Shown: piece by piece, positions 1 to 8,383 of the stretch
Layout: every line of letters begins with the position of its first letter
Numbering within the stretch: the stretch's first letter is position 1
Assembly (NCBI GenBank): GCA_030377865.1
Contig: JAUCGA010000034.1
Span: 1-52,463, forward strand
Direction of reading: 5' to 3'
Source of the DNA: Anaerolineales bacterium HSG25
GTDB taxonomy: Bacteria; Chloroflexota; Anaerolineae; 4572-78; J111
Length of the DNA stretch: 52,463 nt
Notes under the pieces: generated by a model
The model's database searches: none
Told to the model about the DNA's origin: nothing
What the model saw: the letters and a program-made list of their open reading frames with translations, nothing else
Position numbers and translations under genes: made by a program

Positions 1-176
1 ATACTCTCGCTTCTTGATAACTCGATCTTTTCTGGTGTATAATTTGGCTCAACCAACATCGACATGGAACACACCACACTCACATCTTGAATCTCGTGAC
101 CTTGAAGCAATTGCTCCGAGCTACTTACTACAAACAACATCATCATACAAACTATTACTATCAAGCTGATTTTCAT
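1..176 (-). CDS. 5' end of a secreted protein, truncated by the window edge
   Basis: A minus-strand reading frame runs off the left edge. It starts with ATG at 176, preceded by a GGGGT-type Shine-Dalgarno about 7 nt upstream. The first ~20 residues (MKISLIVIVCMMMLFVVSSS) look like a signal peptide. The visible remainder reads GHEIQDVSVVCSMSMLVEPN followed by YTPEKIELSRSES. The pattern 'EPNYTPEKIELSRSE' is loosely like the first strands of a cupredoxin (F/Y-x-P-x-x-I-x-V/L-x-x-G/E), but only 58 residues are available and no metal ligands can be seen. It is divergent from the methyltransferase gene to its right. Confidence 0.55.
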   Translation of the reverse strand, partial: MKISLIVIVCMMMLFVVSSSEQLLQGHEIQDVSVVCSMSMLVEPNYTPEKIELSRSES

Positions 177-335
177 ACCATTACCCCTACTTCATATTTG
201 TAGGGGTATAATAACCAATTTCTTTAATTTTGTCACCTTTTTCATGCTGGGTTACTCTTACCGTTGGGCCTTTCAACTGAGTTTGGTTACCCTAATGGTA
301 TTGACAATATTAGATTACAATACAGAAAAATTCTT

Positions 336-911
336 ATGTTTGACCTATTAATCACCTACGGCCCCTTATTATTCCAAATAACTCTACTCCTATCCCTCAC
401 CATCGTTATATCATCTTACATGGCGAATTTCTTTGGCGGCATGTGGGTTCCTTCTAGTTTAGAAACCGTACGTAAAATGTTACAGTTGGCCGATCTACAA
501 CCCGGGCAAACGCTGGTTGATTTGGGCGCGGGTGACGGGCGAGTAGTTCTGTTAGCGGCTCGACAATTTGAAGCCAACGCTATAGGGGTAGAGATTGACC
601 CATTACGTACCTTATTTGCTAATAGTCTGATCCTACTTCTTGGTTTGCGGCACCGAGCTTGGATCTATTATGCAGATGTGTTTAACTTTGATCTAACAGG
701 TGCCGATGTAGTGGTCATGTATCTGACAAAGGCAACAAACAATCGGCTAAAACCACGCCTACTGGCTCAACTAGAGCCGGGAACCAAAGTCATTACTCGC
801 TTCGCCATCCCCGGCTGGAGCGCACGTTTACTCGATGATAACGCTATGATTTTTTTGTATGAAATCGACAATAGTGGCCCCGAGATCGAGACAGAACTGG
901 TTGTATTATAA
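336..911 (+). CDS. Membrane-anchored SAM-dependent methyltransferase
   Basis: The protein is 191 aa from the ATG at 336. A TTG at 264 would add 24 residues, but neither start has a clear ribosome-binding site, so the start is uncertain. A hydrophobic segment (LLFQITLLLSLTIVISSYMA) forms an N-terminal membrane anchor. It is followed by the class I methyltransferase SAM-binding motif VDLGAGDGRVV and the acidic loop GVEIDPLR. The later segment ADVVVMYLT is the usual motif IV region. This 'anchor plus short Rossmann methyltransferase' layout is typical of small bacterial methyltransferases of unknown substrate, some resembling lysine methyltransferases of the FAM173 type. The substrate cannot be read from the sequence. 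The gene is not in an obvious operon. Confidence 0.75.
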   Translation: MFDLLITYGPLLFQITLLLSLTIVISSYMANFFGGMWVPSSLETVRKMLQLADLQPGQTLVDLGAGDGRVVLLAARQFEANAIGVEIDPLRTLFANSLILLLGLRHRAWIYYADVFNFDLTGADVVVMYLTKATNNRLKPRLLAQLEPGTKVITRFAIPGWSARLLDDNAMIFLYEIDNSGPEIETELVVL

Positions 912-1327
912 AAATCAGTAACTCCAATACCCATCGTATCGTTCAAAGATAATCAGAGTCGATTCAGAAGTTTATCGTTTCCCAACAAAAACAATTAGGA
1001 CACGGATAAACACGGATTTTTTGGTATTACTTGTATCAATCTGTATAAATATATATCCAAAAAATTGTATTTGTTCATCCGCCACACCTCGATTGTGTTG
1101 ATATGTACCTGAAACTTTATAATTCCGGCATATATCGATGCAGAGCGTGGGAACGAGGGAGTGAACAGTCACTATCGTTTGTGACTAACCTGTAACTCCA
1201 TGTTGATATAATATATTATATTATTTTTCTATCTCTACTAGTATTCCAAAAAATTACCCATATTTATAGATTTTTATGCAACAATACAAATGTTGTTTAA
1301 ACCATTAATATCTATAAAAAGGAACTT
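912..1327. other. AT-rich intergenic gap with repeat remnants
   Basis: No convincing gene is present. Positions ~970-1060 contain a decayed element with AGAAGTTTATCGTTT and ACACGGATAAACACGGATTTT, related to repeats at 47.2 kb and 52.2 kb. Positions 1205-1235 are a TA-rich run that could hold the promoter of the downstream CoA-transferase gene. A 66-aa minus-strand ORF here is repeat sequence and was not called. Confidence 0.4.
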
Positions 1328-1330
1328 TTG

Positions 1331-2638
1331 ATGTTGAAATCTCCCGTATCAGCCGAAGAAGCTGTTAAAATAATCGTATCTGGTGACCGTGTCTTTATTC
1401 ACAGTATCGCCGCGGCTCCCTTACAACTTATTCAAGCAATGACCAATCGAGCCGAGGAACTCCATGATGTTGAAATCATACATCTACATACGGAAGGCCC
1501 GGCTCCTTACGTAGAACAAGAATATAAAGGTAGTTTCCGAGTTAATGCTCTATTCGTTGGCCCCAATGTCCGCCAAGCCATTAATGATGGACGTGGGGAT
1601 TATATCCCTGTCTTTTTAAGTGAGATCCCGAATTTGTTTCGGCGCAAAATATTACCTTTAGATATAGCACTCATTCAAGTATCTCCGCCTGACAAGCATG
1701 GTTTCTGCTCTTTGGGTGTTTCAGTTGATGCGACTTGGGCCGCGTTACAAGCGGCTCGGCATGTGGTGGCACAAGTTAATCCCAATATGCCCCGTACGCA
1801 TGGCGACGGAATTATCCATATCAGCGAAATTGACGCAATAGTAGAGGTGGATGACCCCATACCAGAACTACACCCGCATACCCTTTCTGATACAGAACGA
1901 GCTATTGGACGACATGTCGCTGAATTAGTTGAAAACGGAGCGACCTTACAAATGGGGATTGGAGCAATTCCTGATGCAGTATTATCAGAACTAACCGATC
2001 ATAAACATTTAGGAATTCATACCGAGATGATTTCGGACGGAATTATCGACTTGGTCGAACAGGGGGTCATTGATGGAACGAAAAAACGGGTTCATCCTAA
2101 AAAAATTGTTGCCACCTTTGCCTTGGGTAGCCGGCGGTTGTACGACTTTGTGGATGATAATCCTCAACTGATGTTACGTGAAGCCTCGTATGTAAATGAT
2201 ACCGCTATTATTCGGGCTAACCCAAATGTGACGGCCATTAACAGTGCTATTGAGGTCGATTTAACCGGCCAAGTATGCGCCGATTCAATCGGGAGCCACA
2301 TGTATTCTGGGGTGGGTGGACAGATGGACTTTATGCGAGGAGCATCCTTGTCAGAAGGCGGAAAACCAATTATAGCGTTACCCTCTGTCACCCATAAAGG
2401 GGAATCAAAAATTGTTATGTTCCTTCGCGAAGGAGCCGGGGTGGTGACTACTCGAGCGCACGTTCATTATGTCGTTACCGAATACGGGGTGGCAAATTTG
2501 TATGGTAAAAACCTACGTCAACGTGCCGCCGCGTTAATCGAAATTGCCCATCCACACCATCGCGAGCAATTGAACGAATCGACACGATGGTTATTTAGAA
2601 ACGGCAGTGGTGGCAAGAACGAGACCAACTCATTCTAG
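1331..2638 (+). CDS. Acetyl-CoA hydrolase/transferase family CoA-transferase (4-hydroxybutyrate CoA-transferase-like)
   Basis: This 435-aa protein has the length and domain order of the acetyl-CoA hydrolase/transferase family, which moves CoA between acetyl-CoA and a carboxylate. The N-terminal half has the GDRVFIHSIAAAP and DIALIQVSPPDKHGFCSLG signatures. The C-terminal half has TLQMGIGAIPDAVLSEL, HTEMISDGIIDLVEQGV, and NSAIEVDLTGQVCADSIG; the Glu in SAIEVDL is the expected acyl-accepting residue. GVGGQMDFMRGA and VTEYGVANLYGKNLRQRA complete the family pattern. ATG at 1331 is preferred over TTG at 1328 because AAAAAGGAAC lies at a good distance. The true acceptor (4-hydroxybutyrate, acetate, succinate) cannot be decided from motifs. 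The gene is monocistronic, with repeats on both sides. Confidence 0.92.
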   Translation: MLKSPVSAEEAVKIIVSGDRVFIHSIAAAPLQLIQAMTNRAEELHDVEIIHLHTEGPAPYVEQEYKGSFRVNALFVGPNVRQAINDGRGDYIPVFLSEIPNLFRRKILPLDIALIQVSPPDKHGFCSLGVSVDATWAALQAARHVVAQVNPNMPRTHGDGIIHISEIDAIVEVDDPIPELHPHTLSDTERAIGRHVAELVENGATLQMGIGAIPDAVLSELTDHKHLGIHTEMISDGIIDLVEQGVIDGTKKRVHPKKIVATFALGSRRLYDFVDDNPQLMLREASYVNDTAIIRANPNVTAINSAIEVDLTGQVCADSIGSHMYSGVGGQMDFMRGASLSEGGKPIIALPSVTHKGESKIVMFLREGAGVVTTRAHVHYVVTEYGVANLYGKNLRQRAAALIEIAHPHHREQLNESTRWLFRNGSGGKNETNSF

Positions 2639-2700
2639 GTATGAAAATAAAAGGGGACACACATTTGGTAGTGATGACATGTTGACTGATGACCTGCTCT

Positions 2701-2792
2701 ATGTCATTCTGAGCCGAAGGCGAAGAATCCTCTCGAATCTACCTAGCTTCGGGTAAGTGAGACCCTTCGCACAAAACGCTCAGGGTGACATA
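2701..2792. repeat. Imperfect palindromic repeat, core of the 'TGACAT' family
   Basis: The element starts ATGTCATTCTGAGCCGAAGG and ends CGCTCAGGGTGACAT, an inverted pair of about 15-20 bp with an unpaired centre. The same core occurs in the longer element at 8234-8382. Confidence 0.75.
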
Positions 2793-2816
2793 CCCATCAG
2801 TCAACGATGTAAGGGA

Positions 2817-2943
2817 CGTTGGTCTTTGTTTCGGCCAATCTTAGAACAGGATGCGTGGAATAACACTGATTTTGGCATGATTTAATCAGTGCCCCTTCGG
2901 GCCGCACATCCTGTTCTTATGGCCGAAATGAAGACCAACGCCA
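2817..2943. repeat. Long inverted repeat with ~37-bp arms
   Basis: The left arm (GGTCTTTGTTTCGGCCAAT then CTTAGAACAGGATG) pairs with the right arm (CATCCTGTTCT then ATGGCCGAAATGAAGACC), separated by ~48 bp. An inner palindrome around TGATTTAATCA lies in the loop. No ORF is present. It is probably another non-coding mobile palindrome, single copy in this window. Confidence 0.65.
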
Positions 2944-3108
2944 TGTAAGGCAGAGGGAAAGAAATAATCATCCCAAGGTTTTCCTACGAGGTATAAGGGA
3001 AGACTAAAACAGGAATACAGAGGAACATGGAAACGCAGAGGAAAAATTTGTTCGCTTTTTCTCTGTGTTAATTAGTTCAGGCTAAATTTTCCACGTGCCT
3101 AACATCAC

Positions 3109-5172
3109 CTAAATCTGCACCACCACAATCGTTAAATCATCATGCGGTTCAATATCACCAGTAAAAGCAGTTGTCTCAGTATAAATATGGGTCAGCATCT
3201 CAAGGGCGTTACTTTGCGGGCCGATTTGAACCGCCGCCTTAAACCTGTCAAATCCAAACATCTCCTTAGCATTATTTTTGGCTTCAACTACCCCATCACT
3301 AGTGAGGACAATCATATCGCCCTTAGATAGCTGGCGGGTCGCAGATTCATAACCCAACTCAGCCCCCAAGCCAACCCCTAGTGGTATCCCCCCAATCTCC
3401 ACCCATTCAACAGAACCATCAACTCGTTTGATGATTGGCATTAGACATCCGGCATTGACCATTTTGGCGGTAATAGCCGTTGATGAGTTTTCTGCCTGAG
3501 AATCAACCTCAACCTCAACATAGACAAAGGCACAATTTGACTTTCCTTTACGAGTGTATGCCATTAAGGTAGTGTCCATCGACTGTAACAATGCCTCTGG
3601 TCCCATATTTTGCTTTACCATTGACTGAAATGAGGCCAGCGTAACGGCCATAATCAAGGCCGATGCCGATCCTTTGCCTGAAACATCCCCCACTGCAATA
3701 CCATATTTTGGGTTTAGAGGGTCTGTTTTTTTGGACTTTAACCCTTGAAAGGGGTGATAAGCGTATAAGTCTCCACCAACCTCTGACGCGGGTGTACTAA
3801 AACAGGCGATATCTAAATGCTTCCATTTAGGATTGGTAGGTGGTAATAATCCCTGCTGAATTTCTTGGGCCAAAGTCAATTCATCTTTGAGTTGGCTATT
3901 TAGTCTTTTTAAGTTTTGATAGGCCGAGCGAAGTTCTAATTCCAATCGTTTTGCCTCGGTGATGTCTTTCAGGGTTCCGATTATCATCACCTGTTCACGG
4001 TAGATGATACGTCCCACGTGGATATTTACTAAAATCCGTGCCTGACCGTTTTTATGCAAAAGATGGAACTCATATTCGGGAGGGATATCCTCTCCGGCGA
4101 TACGTTGTCGATAACGATTGGCAATCAGTTCCCAATCTTCGGGAGCTACTATTTGTTGAATATGTATGCCAATTGTCTCTTCCATGCTGTAACCAATCAT
4201 ATCCGCAAACGCATCATTTGCGAAAAAAAGCTTACCGTCATGGATGAGAAAAACACCATCTTGAATATTATCCATCAATGTCCGGTATTTTTCTTCTGAG
4301 CGTTGTAACTCAGCCTCAGACTGTTTGCGTTCAGAAATTTCTTGATATAACTGACGATTACTGTCCTCTGCCTGCTTAAAGAGGTGATAGGTGCTGATGA
4401 GCAACCCCACCAGAATCGAAAGATAGCCGGCAATTTTTAAGATGTGGGCGACATTAAACATGGTGTCAAAAAGTTGACCTGAAGAGGCCATAAAAGGAAC
4501 ATGCAGACCAATCTGTATAATTAGAGCGTAAAATAGCCAATGGTCAATATCATTATGTTTCCAGTTTTTGTTGGCAACATGAGCAATCAGAGCCAATAGA
4601 AATATCGTGGCGGGGATAAATTCAACATACCGAGGAAAAAACTGGTCAGCATAATAAACCCGCCGAGGCAGGGAAAATGAGGTAAAAACAAATATGCTTA
4701 TCCCAGTAAGCCCCATAATAATGGTGTACACAAACAACTCATGGGTAAAACGGATAGTTTTTGTGTTGTTACGATGATACCGATATAAGCCCATACCGAG
4801 TAAAATAATAGCCAAAAATAAGCGAGAAGCCAGCCAACTTTGGGGGATCATCGAGGGAGGAGCGGTTAAAAAGTAGCTCCCAAATAATGATGAGGTAACG
4901 GTCAAATGGAAACCATCTAAAAATGCTGTTCCTAAAAACATGGAACCGATAAGCAGAAAAATGAACCGTTTTCTACTGTAATGTCGAATTAAAGCAATCA
5001 CTCCCACAAACAAAGCCAGAAACGTGGCAATTGCCTCCATGAGGGTATGGGTAATGGCAGTGCTTTGCCAACGAATGGTATAAAAAACAAAATAGCCCAG
5101 TAGCAAAATAGCGGCTAGGGCCAGATAGATAACCACTCTTTGTTGGGTAAATGTCTGTTTGTCAGATTTCAT
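3109..5172 (-). CDS. MASE3-PAS-SpoIIE-type serine phosphatase (membrane sensor)
   Basis: This 687-aa signalling protein has about eight hydrophobic segments in residues 13-265, arranged like a MASE3 membrane sensor, including FLGTAFLDGFHLT. A short coiled linker follows, then a PAS domain (~295-410, ending GTLKDITEAKRLE). After another coiled stretch (~411-445) comes a PP2C/SpoIIE phosphatase domain. Its metal-binding motifs are visible: SEVGGDLY (~463-470), GDVSGKGSASA (~495), LTSDGVVEA and the terminal DDLTIVVVQI. The family dephosphorylates serine/threonine on anti-sigma-factor antagonists in partner-switching pathways. No anti-sigma kinase or STAS protein lies nearby, so the target is unknown. 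No clear Shine-Dalgarno was seen at the ATG. Confidence 0.9.
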   Translation of the reverse strand: MKSDKQTFTQQRVVIYLALAAILLLGYFVFYTIRWQSTAITHTLMEAIATFLALFVGVIALIRHYSRKRFIFLLIGSMFLGTAFLDGFHLTVTSSLFGSYFLTAPPSMIPQSWLASRLFLAIILLGMGLYRYHRNNTKTIRFTHELFVYTIIMGLTGISIFVFTSFSLPRRVYYADQFFPRYVEFIPATIFLLALIAHVANKNWKHNDIDHWLFYALIIQIGLHVPFMASSGQLFDTMFNVAHILKIAGYLSILVGLLISTYHLFKQAEDSNRQLYQEISERKQSEAELQRSEEKYRTLMDNIQDGVFLIHDGKLFFANDAFADMIGYSMEETIGIHIQQIVAPEDWELIANRYRQRIAGEDIPPEYEFHLLHKNGQARILVNIHVGRIIYREQVMIIGTLKDITEAKRLELELRSAYQNLKRLNSQLKDELTLAQEIQQGLLPPTNPKWKHLDIACFSTPASEVGGDLYAYHPFQGLKSKKTDPLNPKYGIAVGDVSGKGSASALIMAVTLASFQSMVKQNMGPEALLQSMDTTLMAYTRKGKSNCAFVYVEVEVDSQAENSSTAITAKMVNAGCLMPIIKRVDGSVEWVEIGGIPLGVGLGAELGYESATRQLSKGDMIVLTSDGVVEAKNNAKEMFGFDRFKAAVQIGPQSNALEMLTHIYTETTAFTGDIEPHDDLTIVVVQI

Positions 5173-5200
5173 GAATATTTATTCAGAAGATGTGGAACAA

Positions 5201-5232
5201 ATTTTCTCGTAAATTCAAAATTTACGAGAAGA
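5201..5232. repeat. Small palindrome upstream of the SpoIIE-phosphatase gene
   Basis: TTCTCGTAAA and TTTACGAGAA flank an AT-rich loop. It lies just upstream of the minus-strand start at 5172, in a position where a regulatory hairpin or operator could act. No function is assigned. Confidence 0.4.
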
Positions 5233-5295
5233 TAACCTAAGAATCGAGATTAAATACATTGTGAATTAAGTCTTGTGGGGTTTTTAGTAACCTGT

Positions 5296-5382
5296 TATGT
5301 CATGCCCGAATGTCTGTGTCGGGCATCCATTTGTATGCAAAAGGTGGATTCCCGCTTAAAACATGCGGGAATGACATGGCAT
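5296..5382. repeat. 'TGTCATGCCCGAATG...CGGGAATGACA' palindromic repeat
   Basis: Two hairpins are enclosed by inverted ends: GCCCGAATG/CGGGCAT and GGATTCCCGC/GCGGGAATGACAT. The same core occurs at 23926-24008 and 45289-45372 inside longer elements. Confidence 0.75.
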
Positions 5383-5395
5383 GAATAACCTTGCT

Positions 5396-5490
5396 CAACT
5401 TATTTAATACAGCGTTAAATAAGTTGAGCGTTTGATTAATGGCGCGTCGACTAGGAAGCCGACGCGCCAACTGCACAAGTTAATTAATGC
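5396..5490. repeat. 'AAGTTGAGCGTTTG...GACGCGCCAACTGCACAAGTT' repeat, copy 1
   Basis: A palindrome CAACTTATTTAA/TTAAATAAGTTG is followed by a GC-rich hairpin (GGCGCGTCG...CGACGCGCC) and the tail AAGTTAATTAATGC. Copy 2 is at 20983-21075 with a longer GC-rich loop. Confidence 0.65.
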
Positions 5491-5505
5491 CCATTTTTAC
5501 TTAAT

Positions 5506-5643
5506 AGACCTGTTCGGGAATAATTTATCGTCTCATAAAAACTCAAAATCAAGGTTTGTGGAGTGCAAAAGCTTCTTGCTTTTGCATGTTTGTCTCCGGC
5601 AAAAGCAAGAAGCTTTTGCACTCCTTTATTCCCGAACAACTCT
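5506..5643. repeat. 138-bp MITE-like element 'GTTCGG', copy A, with AAT target duplication
   Basis: Terminal inverted repeats are AGACCTGTTCGG and CCGAACAACTCT. Inside are two self-complementary arms, each of the form GCAAAAGC-N5-GCTTTTGC, that are also complementary to one another. The element is flanked by AAT on both sides (5503-5505 and 5644-5646). It ends inside the stop codon of the ABC binding-protein gene. Other copies: 9517-9654, 22274-22401, 24159-24304, 38879-39016 and a truncated one at 49204-49291. Confidence 0.85.
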
Positions 5644-6976
5644 AATGTTCAGGGCGGATAATAGGAGAGGATACAGTACGGTATGTCTCAGGCCAAATCA
5701 CCGCCATATCATTAGAGTGTTGGTTTGGTGAGGTGTATTGCAAGAATAATAACGGAACATCAGGCCATTGATGCCACATAAATTCGGGTACAAATCCTCC
5801 GGCGGGATTATTGGCCTGATAAGGAAAGGTGTAATGACCCGAAGCCAAATCGATATCGGTTTCTTCAAGTGCTTGGATGATGGCTGAGGCTTCAAGGGAG
5901 TTTGCTCGATTGATGGCTGAGGCCATTAACAATAGACTGTCGTAGGCTTCAAAGGCATACGGTTCGGGCCACTTGGCAAACTTTGTTTCATACCGCTCGG
6001 CAAACTCTGCCCCCAATACATTAACCGAAGAGGGCCAAGGGCCAATCCGAGGTACAACGACATAATTACCCTCTGGAATCAGATTCCAATAGGTCTCGTG
6101 ATCCAATGCTATTTGATTGGCAACCAAAATAGTTTGTTTGCTGGGAGCTAATTTTGCCGCAATAATCTGTTGTTCAAGTGGGTATGATGTTTCGCCAGTT
6201 ACTTTGATAAAAATAGCATCTGGTACACTAACTAACTTTTTAATCGTCGTGATAACGTCTGAAAAATCATCTTCAAGCACGCTAACCGTCAACGTGTCAA
6301 CTTGGATACCGAACTCTGGAAACCACTTTTCTGCCTTCTCGATTTGTCCTTCGCCATAGCTACTGTTTTCGGCAATAATTAGGGCAAAAATTTCACCATC
6401 GTTATTATAATCACCAGCTTCGGCCAGCCATTTAGCATCCATTTGAGCCGTAAACGTGGAGGCAGGAGCAATCCGAAAAATTTCGGGATAACCCTTAGCA
6501 GTAATATCATCATTGTAGGTCTCTGCAAAAATAACCGGAACCTGATAGCGATGAGCCTCTTCCATAATTGTTAAAGCCACCGCGCTGTGATACTCTCCCA
6601 CAATTGCCACCACACATTCTTCAGTAATGAGTTTTTTGGCTACATTGGTACCTTCTTCGGGAGTGCCTTTTGTATCATGAACAATGATTCGTACTGGCTT
6701 GCCAAGGATACCCCCTTGAGCCTCAATATTTTCCACGGCCATATTATAAGCCGTTTCCATCACTTGCCCCCCCGTCACTGAGCCGGGAGCAGATAGAGGC
6801 AACGTCACCCCAATAACGATTTCATCAACGTCGCTAATATTCGTGGCGGCACATCCCCGTTCCATTGAAGTAGCTAGGTTATCAACAACAGGTGTACTTT
6901 GCTGGCAGGCTGAAAGCATTGTGAGAACGATGGTTACTAACGTAATATATTTCCATCTAAATTGAAGTGTTATCAT
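5642..6976 (-). CDS. ABC transporter substrate-binding lipoprotein (branched-chain amino acid type, periplasmic-binding protein 6 family)
   Basis: A signal peptide ends in the lipobox LSAC (Cys ~24), so the protein should be a membrane-anchored extracytoplasmic lipoprotein. The mature part has the family pattern of Leu/Ile/Val-type receptors: IVIGVTLPLSAPGSVTGGQ, AYNMAVENIEAQGGILGKPV, VAIVGEYHSAVAL and later YAFEAYDSLLLMASAI. Length (444 aa) is normal. The start ATG follows AAGGGGG at a good distance. No permease or ATPase genes adjoin, so it is an orphan receptor or works with a distant transporter; the ligand is not necessarily an amino acid. The stop TAG is formed where a 138-bp repeat inserted, and the pre-insertion sequence would have ended at the same codon with TAA. 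Confidence 0.88.
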   Translation of the reverse strand: MITLQFRWKYITLVTIVLTMLSACQQSTPVVDNLATSMERGCAATNISDVDEIVIGVTLPLSAPGSVTGGQVMETAYNMAVENIEAQGGILGKPVRIIVHDTKGTPEEGTNVAKKLITEECVVAIVGEYHSAVALTIMEEAHRYQVPVIFAETYNDDITAKGYPEIFRIAPASTFTAQMDAKWLAEAGDYNNDGEIFALIIAENSSYGEGQIEKAEKWFPEFGIQVDTLTVSVLEDDFSDVITTIKKLVSVPDAIFIKVTGETSYPLEQQIIAAKLAPSKQTILVANQIALDHETYWNLIPEGNYVVVPRIGPWPSSVNVLGAEFAERYETKFAKWPEPYAFEAYDSLLLMASAINRANSLEASAIIQALEETDIDLASGHYTFPYQANNPAGGFVPEFMWHQWPDVPLLFLQYTSPNQHSNDMAVIWPETYRTVSSPIIRPEH

Positions 6977-6997
6977 AATTTTCCCCCTTCATCTTAA

Positions 6998-7122
6998 AGG
7001 CTGTTCAATTCTAATCCATGTGGGTATAATCGTGACGCTACAAGCGTCACCTACAGTAATCTTGCTGGAGATGAAACCGTGTAGGTCACGCTTGTAGCGT
7101 GACAAGATGGAGAGCTGAACAA
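6998..7122. repeat. ~125-bp palindromic element 'GGCTGTTCAATTCT', copy 1
   Basis: Ends resemble GGCTGTTCAATTCT and AGAGCTGAACA. The core hairpin is TGACGCTACAAGCGTCACCTAC / GTAGGTCACGCTTGTAGCGT. Copies 2 and 3 are at 13551-13677 and 51675-51808. It sits directly upstream of the binding-lipoprotein gene. The rest of the 6977-7314 gap has no gene. Confidence 0.8.
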
Positions 7123-7277
7123 CGGATAATTGGAAGAAACGGATTGGTTCTCGATGACACGAATTAACCGAATTTGAATGTAATCAGTTCGTTATCGGGG
7201 AGGTTTTTATCCGTTAAATCCCCAAATCTGTTGTAGTCTTGCTCGCCCAAAGATTCCGTTAGCGTCAGCAACTTTTA

Positions 7278-7299
7278 GCATCGGGATTGATTCCGATGC
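7278..7299 (-). terminator. Possible terminator hairpin after the DUF58 gene
   Basis: The 7-bp stem GCATCGG/CCGATGC with an 8-nt loop lies 16 nt beyond the DUF58 stop on the minus strand. Only a weak T-rich tail follows, so this is tentative. Confidence 0.4.
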
Positions 7300-7314
7300 G
7301 TCTACTTTTGCGTT

Positions 7315-8208
7315 TTATCGCACAAAACCGCGCTGGCGCATGTGGCCTAAAATAATCGTCTCAAATGACTGTTCAGTACTCAGGGTGATATAGTTCATGT
7401 CACGAGCGAAACAATATTTTTCGATATTGTCTCGCCAGTGTTGGAACTTTTGCCGATAAAGTTGTCGTAGGTCTCCAGTGACGCTGACCTCACGGCTCAG
7501 GCTAGTCTCAACGTCATGCAGGCGCAGGTCGCCAACCAACGCGGGGTCAATTTCGTCAGGAGAAAGAAGGTGTAACAGGTTGACCTCATGACCGACACTT
7601 TGCAAGGCGGCCAAACCTCGCTCATACCCATCGGTGGTGAAAAAGTCACTGATTAAAAAGAGCAGACCAGCTCGATTGCCGCTTGACCCGATAGTTAGAC
7701 GATAGAGAGCCTCATTTAGTTCGGTTGGGCCATCGGCTTTAAGTGGTTCTAAATATTTGAGCAGGGCATGCACATGTGCTCGCCCTCGTCGAGAACGCCA
7801 ACGGTGAGCTTCGTTGCCATGTAAGTACGAAACGGTTAGCCGATCGCCACTAATTAGAGTAATGTAGCCCAGCGCGGCAACTAACCGTCGAGCCACGTTC
7901 CATTTGTTATGCTGATTATCATTGGGCGGCCAGTTCATCGAGCCGCTACTGTCCAACACCAGATGCACGGTCAAATCTTCTTCGGCTTCAAATAGCTTGA
8001 TAAACGGGCGCTCCAACCGAGCGTATATGTGCCAGTCGAGATGGCGCAAATCATCACCGGGCGTGTAATCTCTATAGTCGGCAAACTCCACCGAACTACC
8101 TCGGCGACGGCTCCGATGTTCCCCTTGACCGTGGGCAACGCGGGCGCGCCGAATCACGAGTGACAATTGTTCTAAACGGCGCATAAATGTTGGGTCAAAT
8201 AGTTTCAT
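7315..8208 (-). CDS. DUF58 domain-containing protein (vWA-like)
   Basis: The 297-aa cytosolic protein carries the DUF58 signature: RGSSVEFADYRDYTPGDD followed by LRHLDWHIYARL (~38-65). It then has a vWA-type metal-site motif LVLDSSGSMNW (~86-96). DUF58 proteins usually sit next to a MoxR AAA+ ATPase and vWA membrane proteins and are thought to help assemble or activate partners. None of these neighbours is present here, so it stands alone. There are no membrane segments, unlike the longer DUF58 proteins. The N-terminal MKLFDPTFMRRLEQLSLVIR is the normal start of the short form. Confidence 0.88.
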   Translation of the reverse strand: MKLFDPTFMRRLEQLSLVIRRARVAHGQGEHRSRRRGSSVEFADYRDYTPGDDLRHLDWHIYARLERPFIKLFEAEEDLTVHLVLDSSGSMNWPPNDNQHNKWNVARRLVAALGYITLISGDRLTVSYLHGNEAHRWRSRRGRAHVHALLKYLEPLKADGPTELNEALYRLTIGSSGNRAGLLFLISDFFTTDGYERGLAALQSVGHEVNLLHLLSPDEIDPALVGDLRLHDVETSLSREVSVTGDLRQLYRQKFQHWRDNIEKYCFARDMNYITLSTEQSFETIILGHMRQRGFVR

Positions 8209-8233
8209 GGGACGTATTCGCTATTCGCCTATT

Positions 8234-8382
8234 TTGTAGTGGTCAGCTTGATGTTGAAAAAGGCCATGTCACCCTGAGCGCCTTTTGCGAAGGGTCTCTA
8301 ACCCAAATCTAGGGAGATTCGGGTGGATACTTCGCCTTCGGCTCAGTATGACATGATTTTCAACATCATCTTGACCACCACA
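8234..8382. repeat. ~149-bp palindromic element with terminal inverted repeats GTGGTCA...TGACCAC
   Basis: Left end TAGTGGTCAGCTTGATGTTG and right end CAACATCATCTTGACCACCA are inverted copies. The interior is the same 'TGACATGGCCT / CCCTGAGCG ... CGGCTCAGTATGACAT' core seen at 2701-2792. A lone right-end copy lies at 9228-9252, upstream of the GDPD gene. Confidence 0.8.
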
Positions 8383-8383
8383 G

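Noticed and set aside
972..1172. 66-aa minus-strand ORF
   Set aside because: It lies in decayed repeat sequence, has no ribosome-binding site and has a low-complexity composition.
5432..5731. 99-aa plus-strand ORF
   Set aside because: It crosses two repeat elements and the antisense of the binding-protein gene 3' end. It is a by-product of palindromic repeats.
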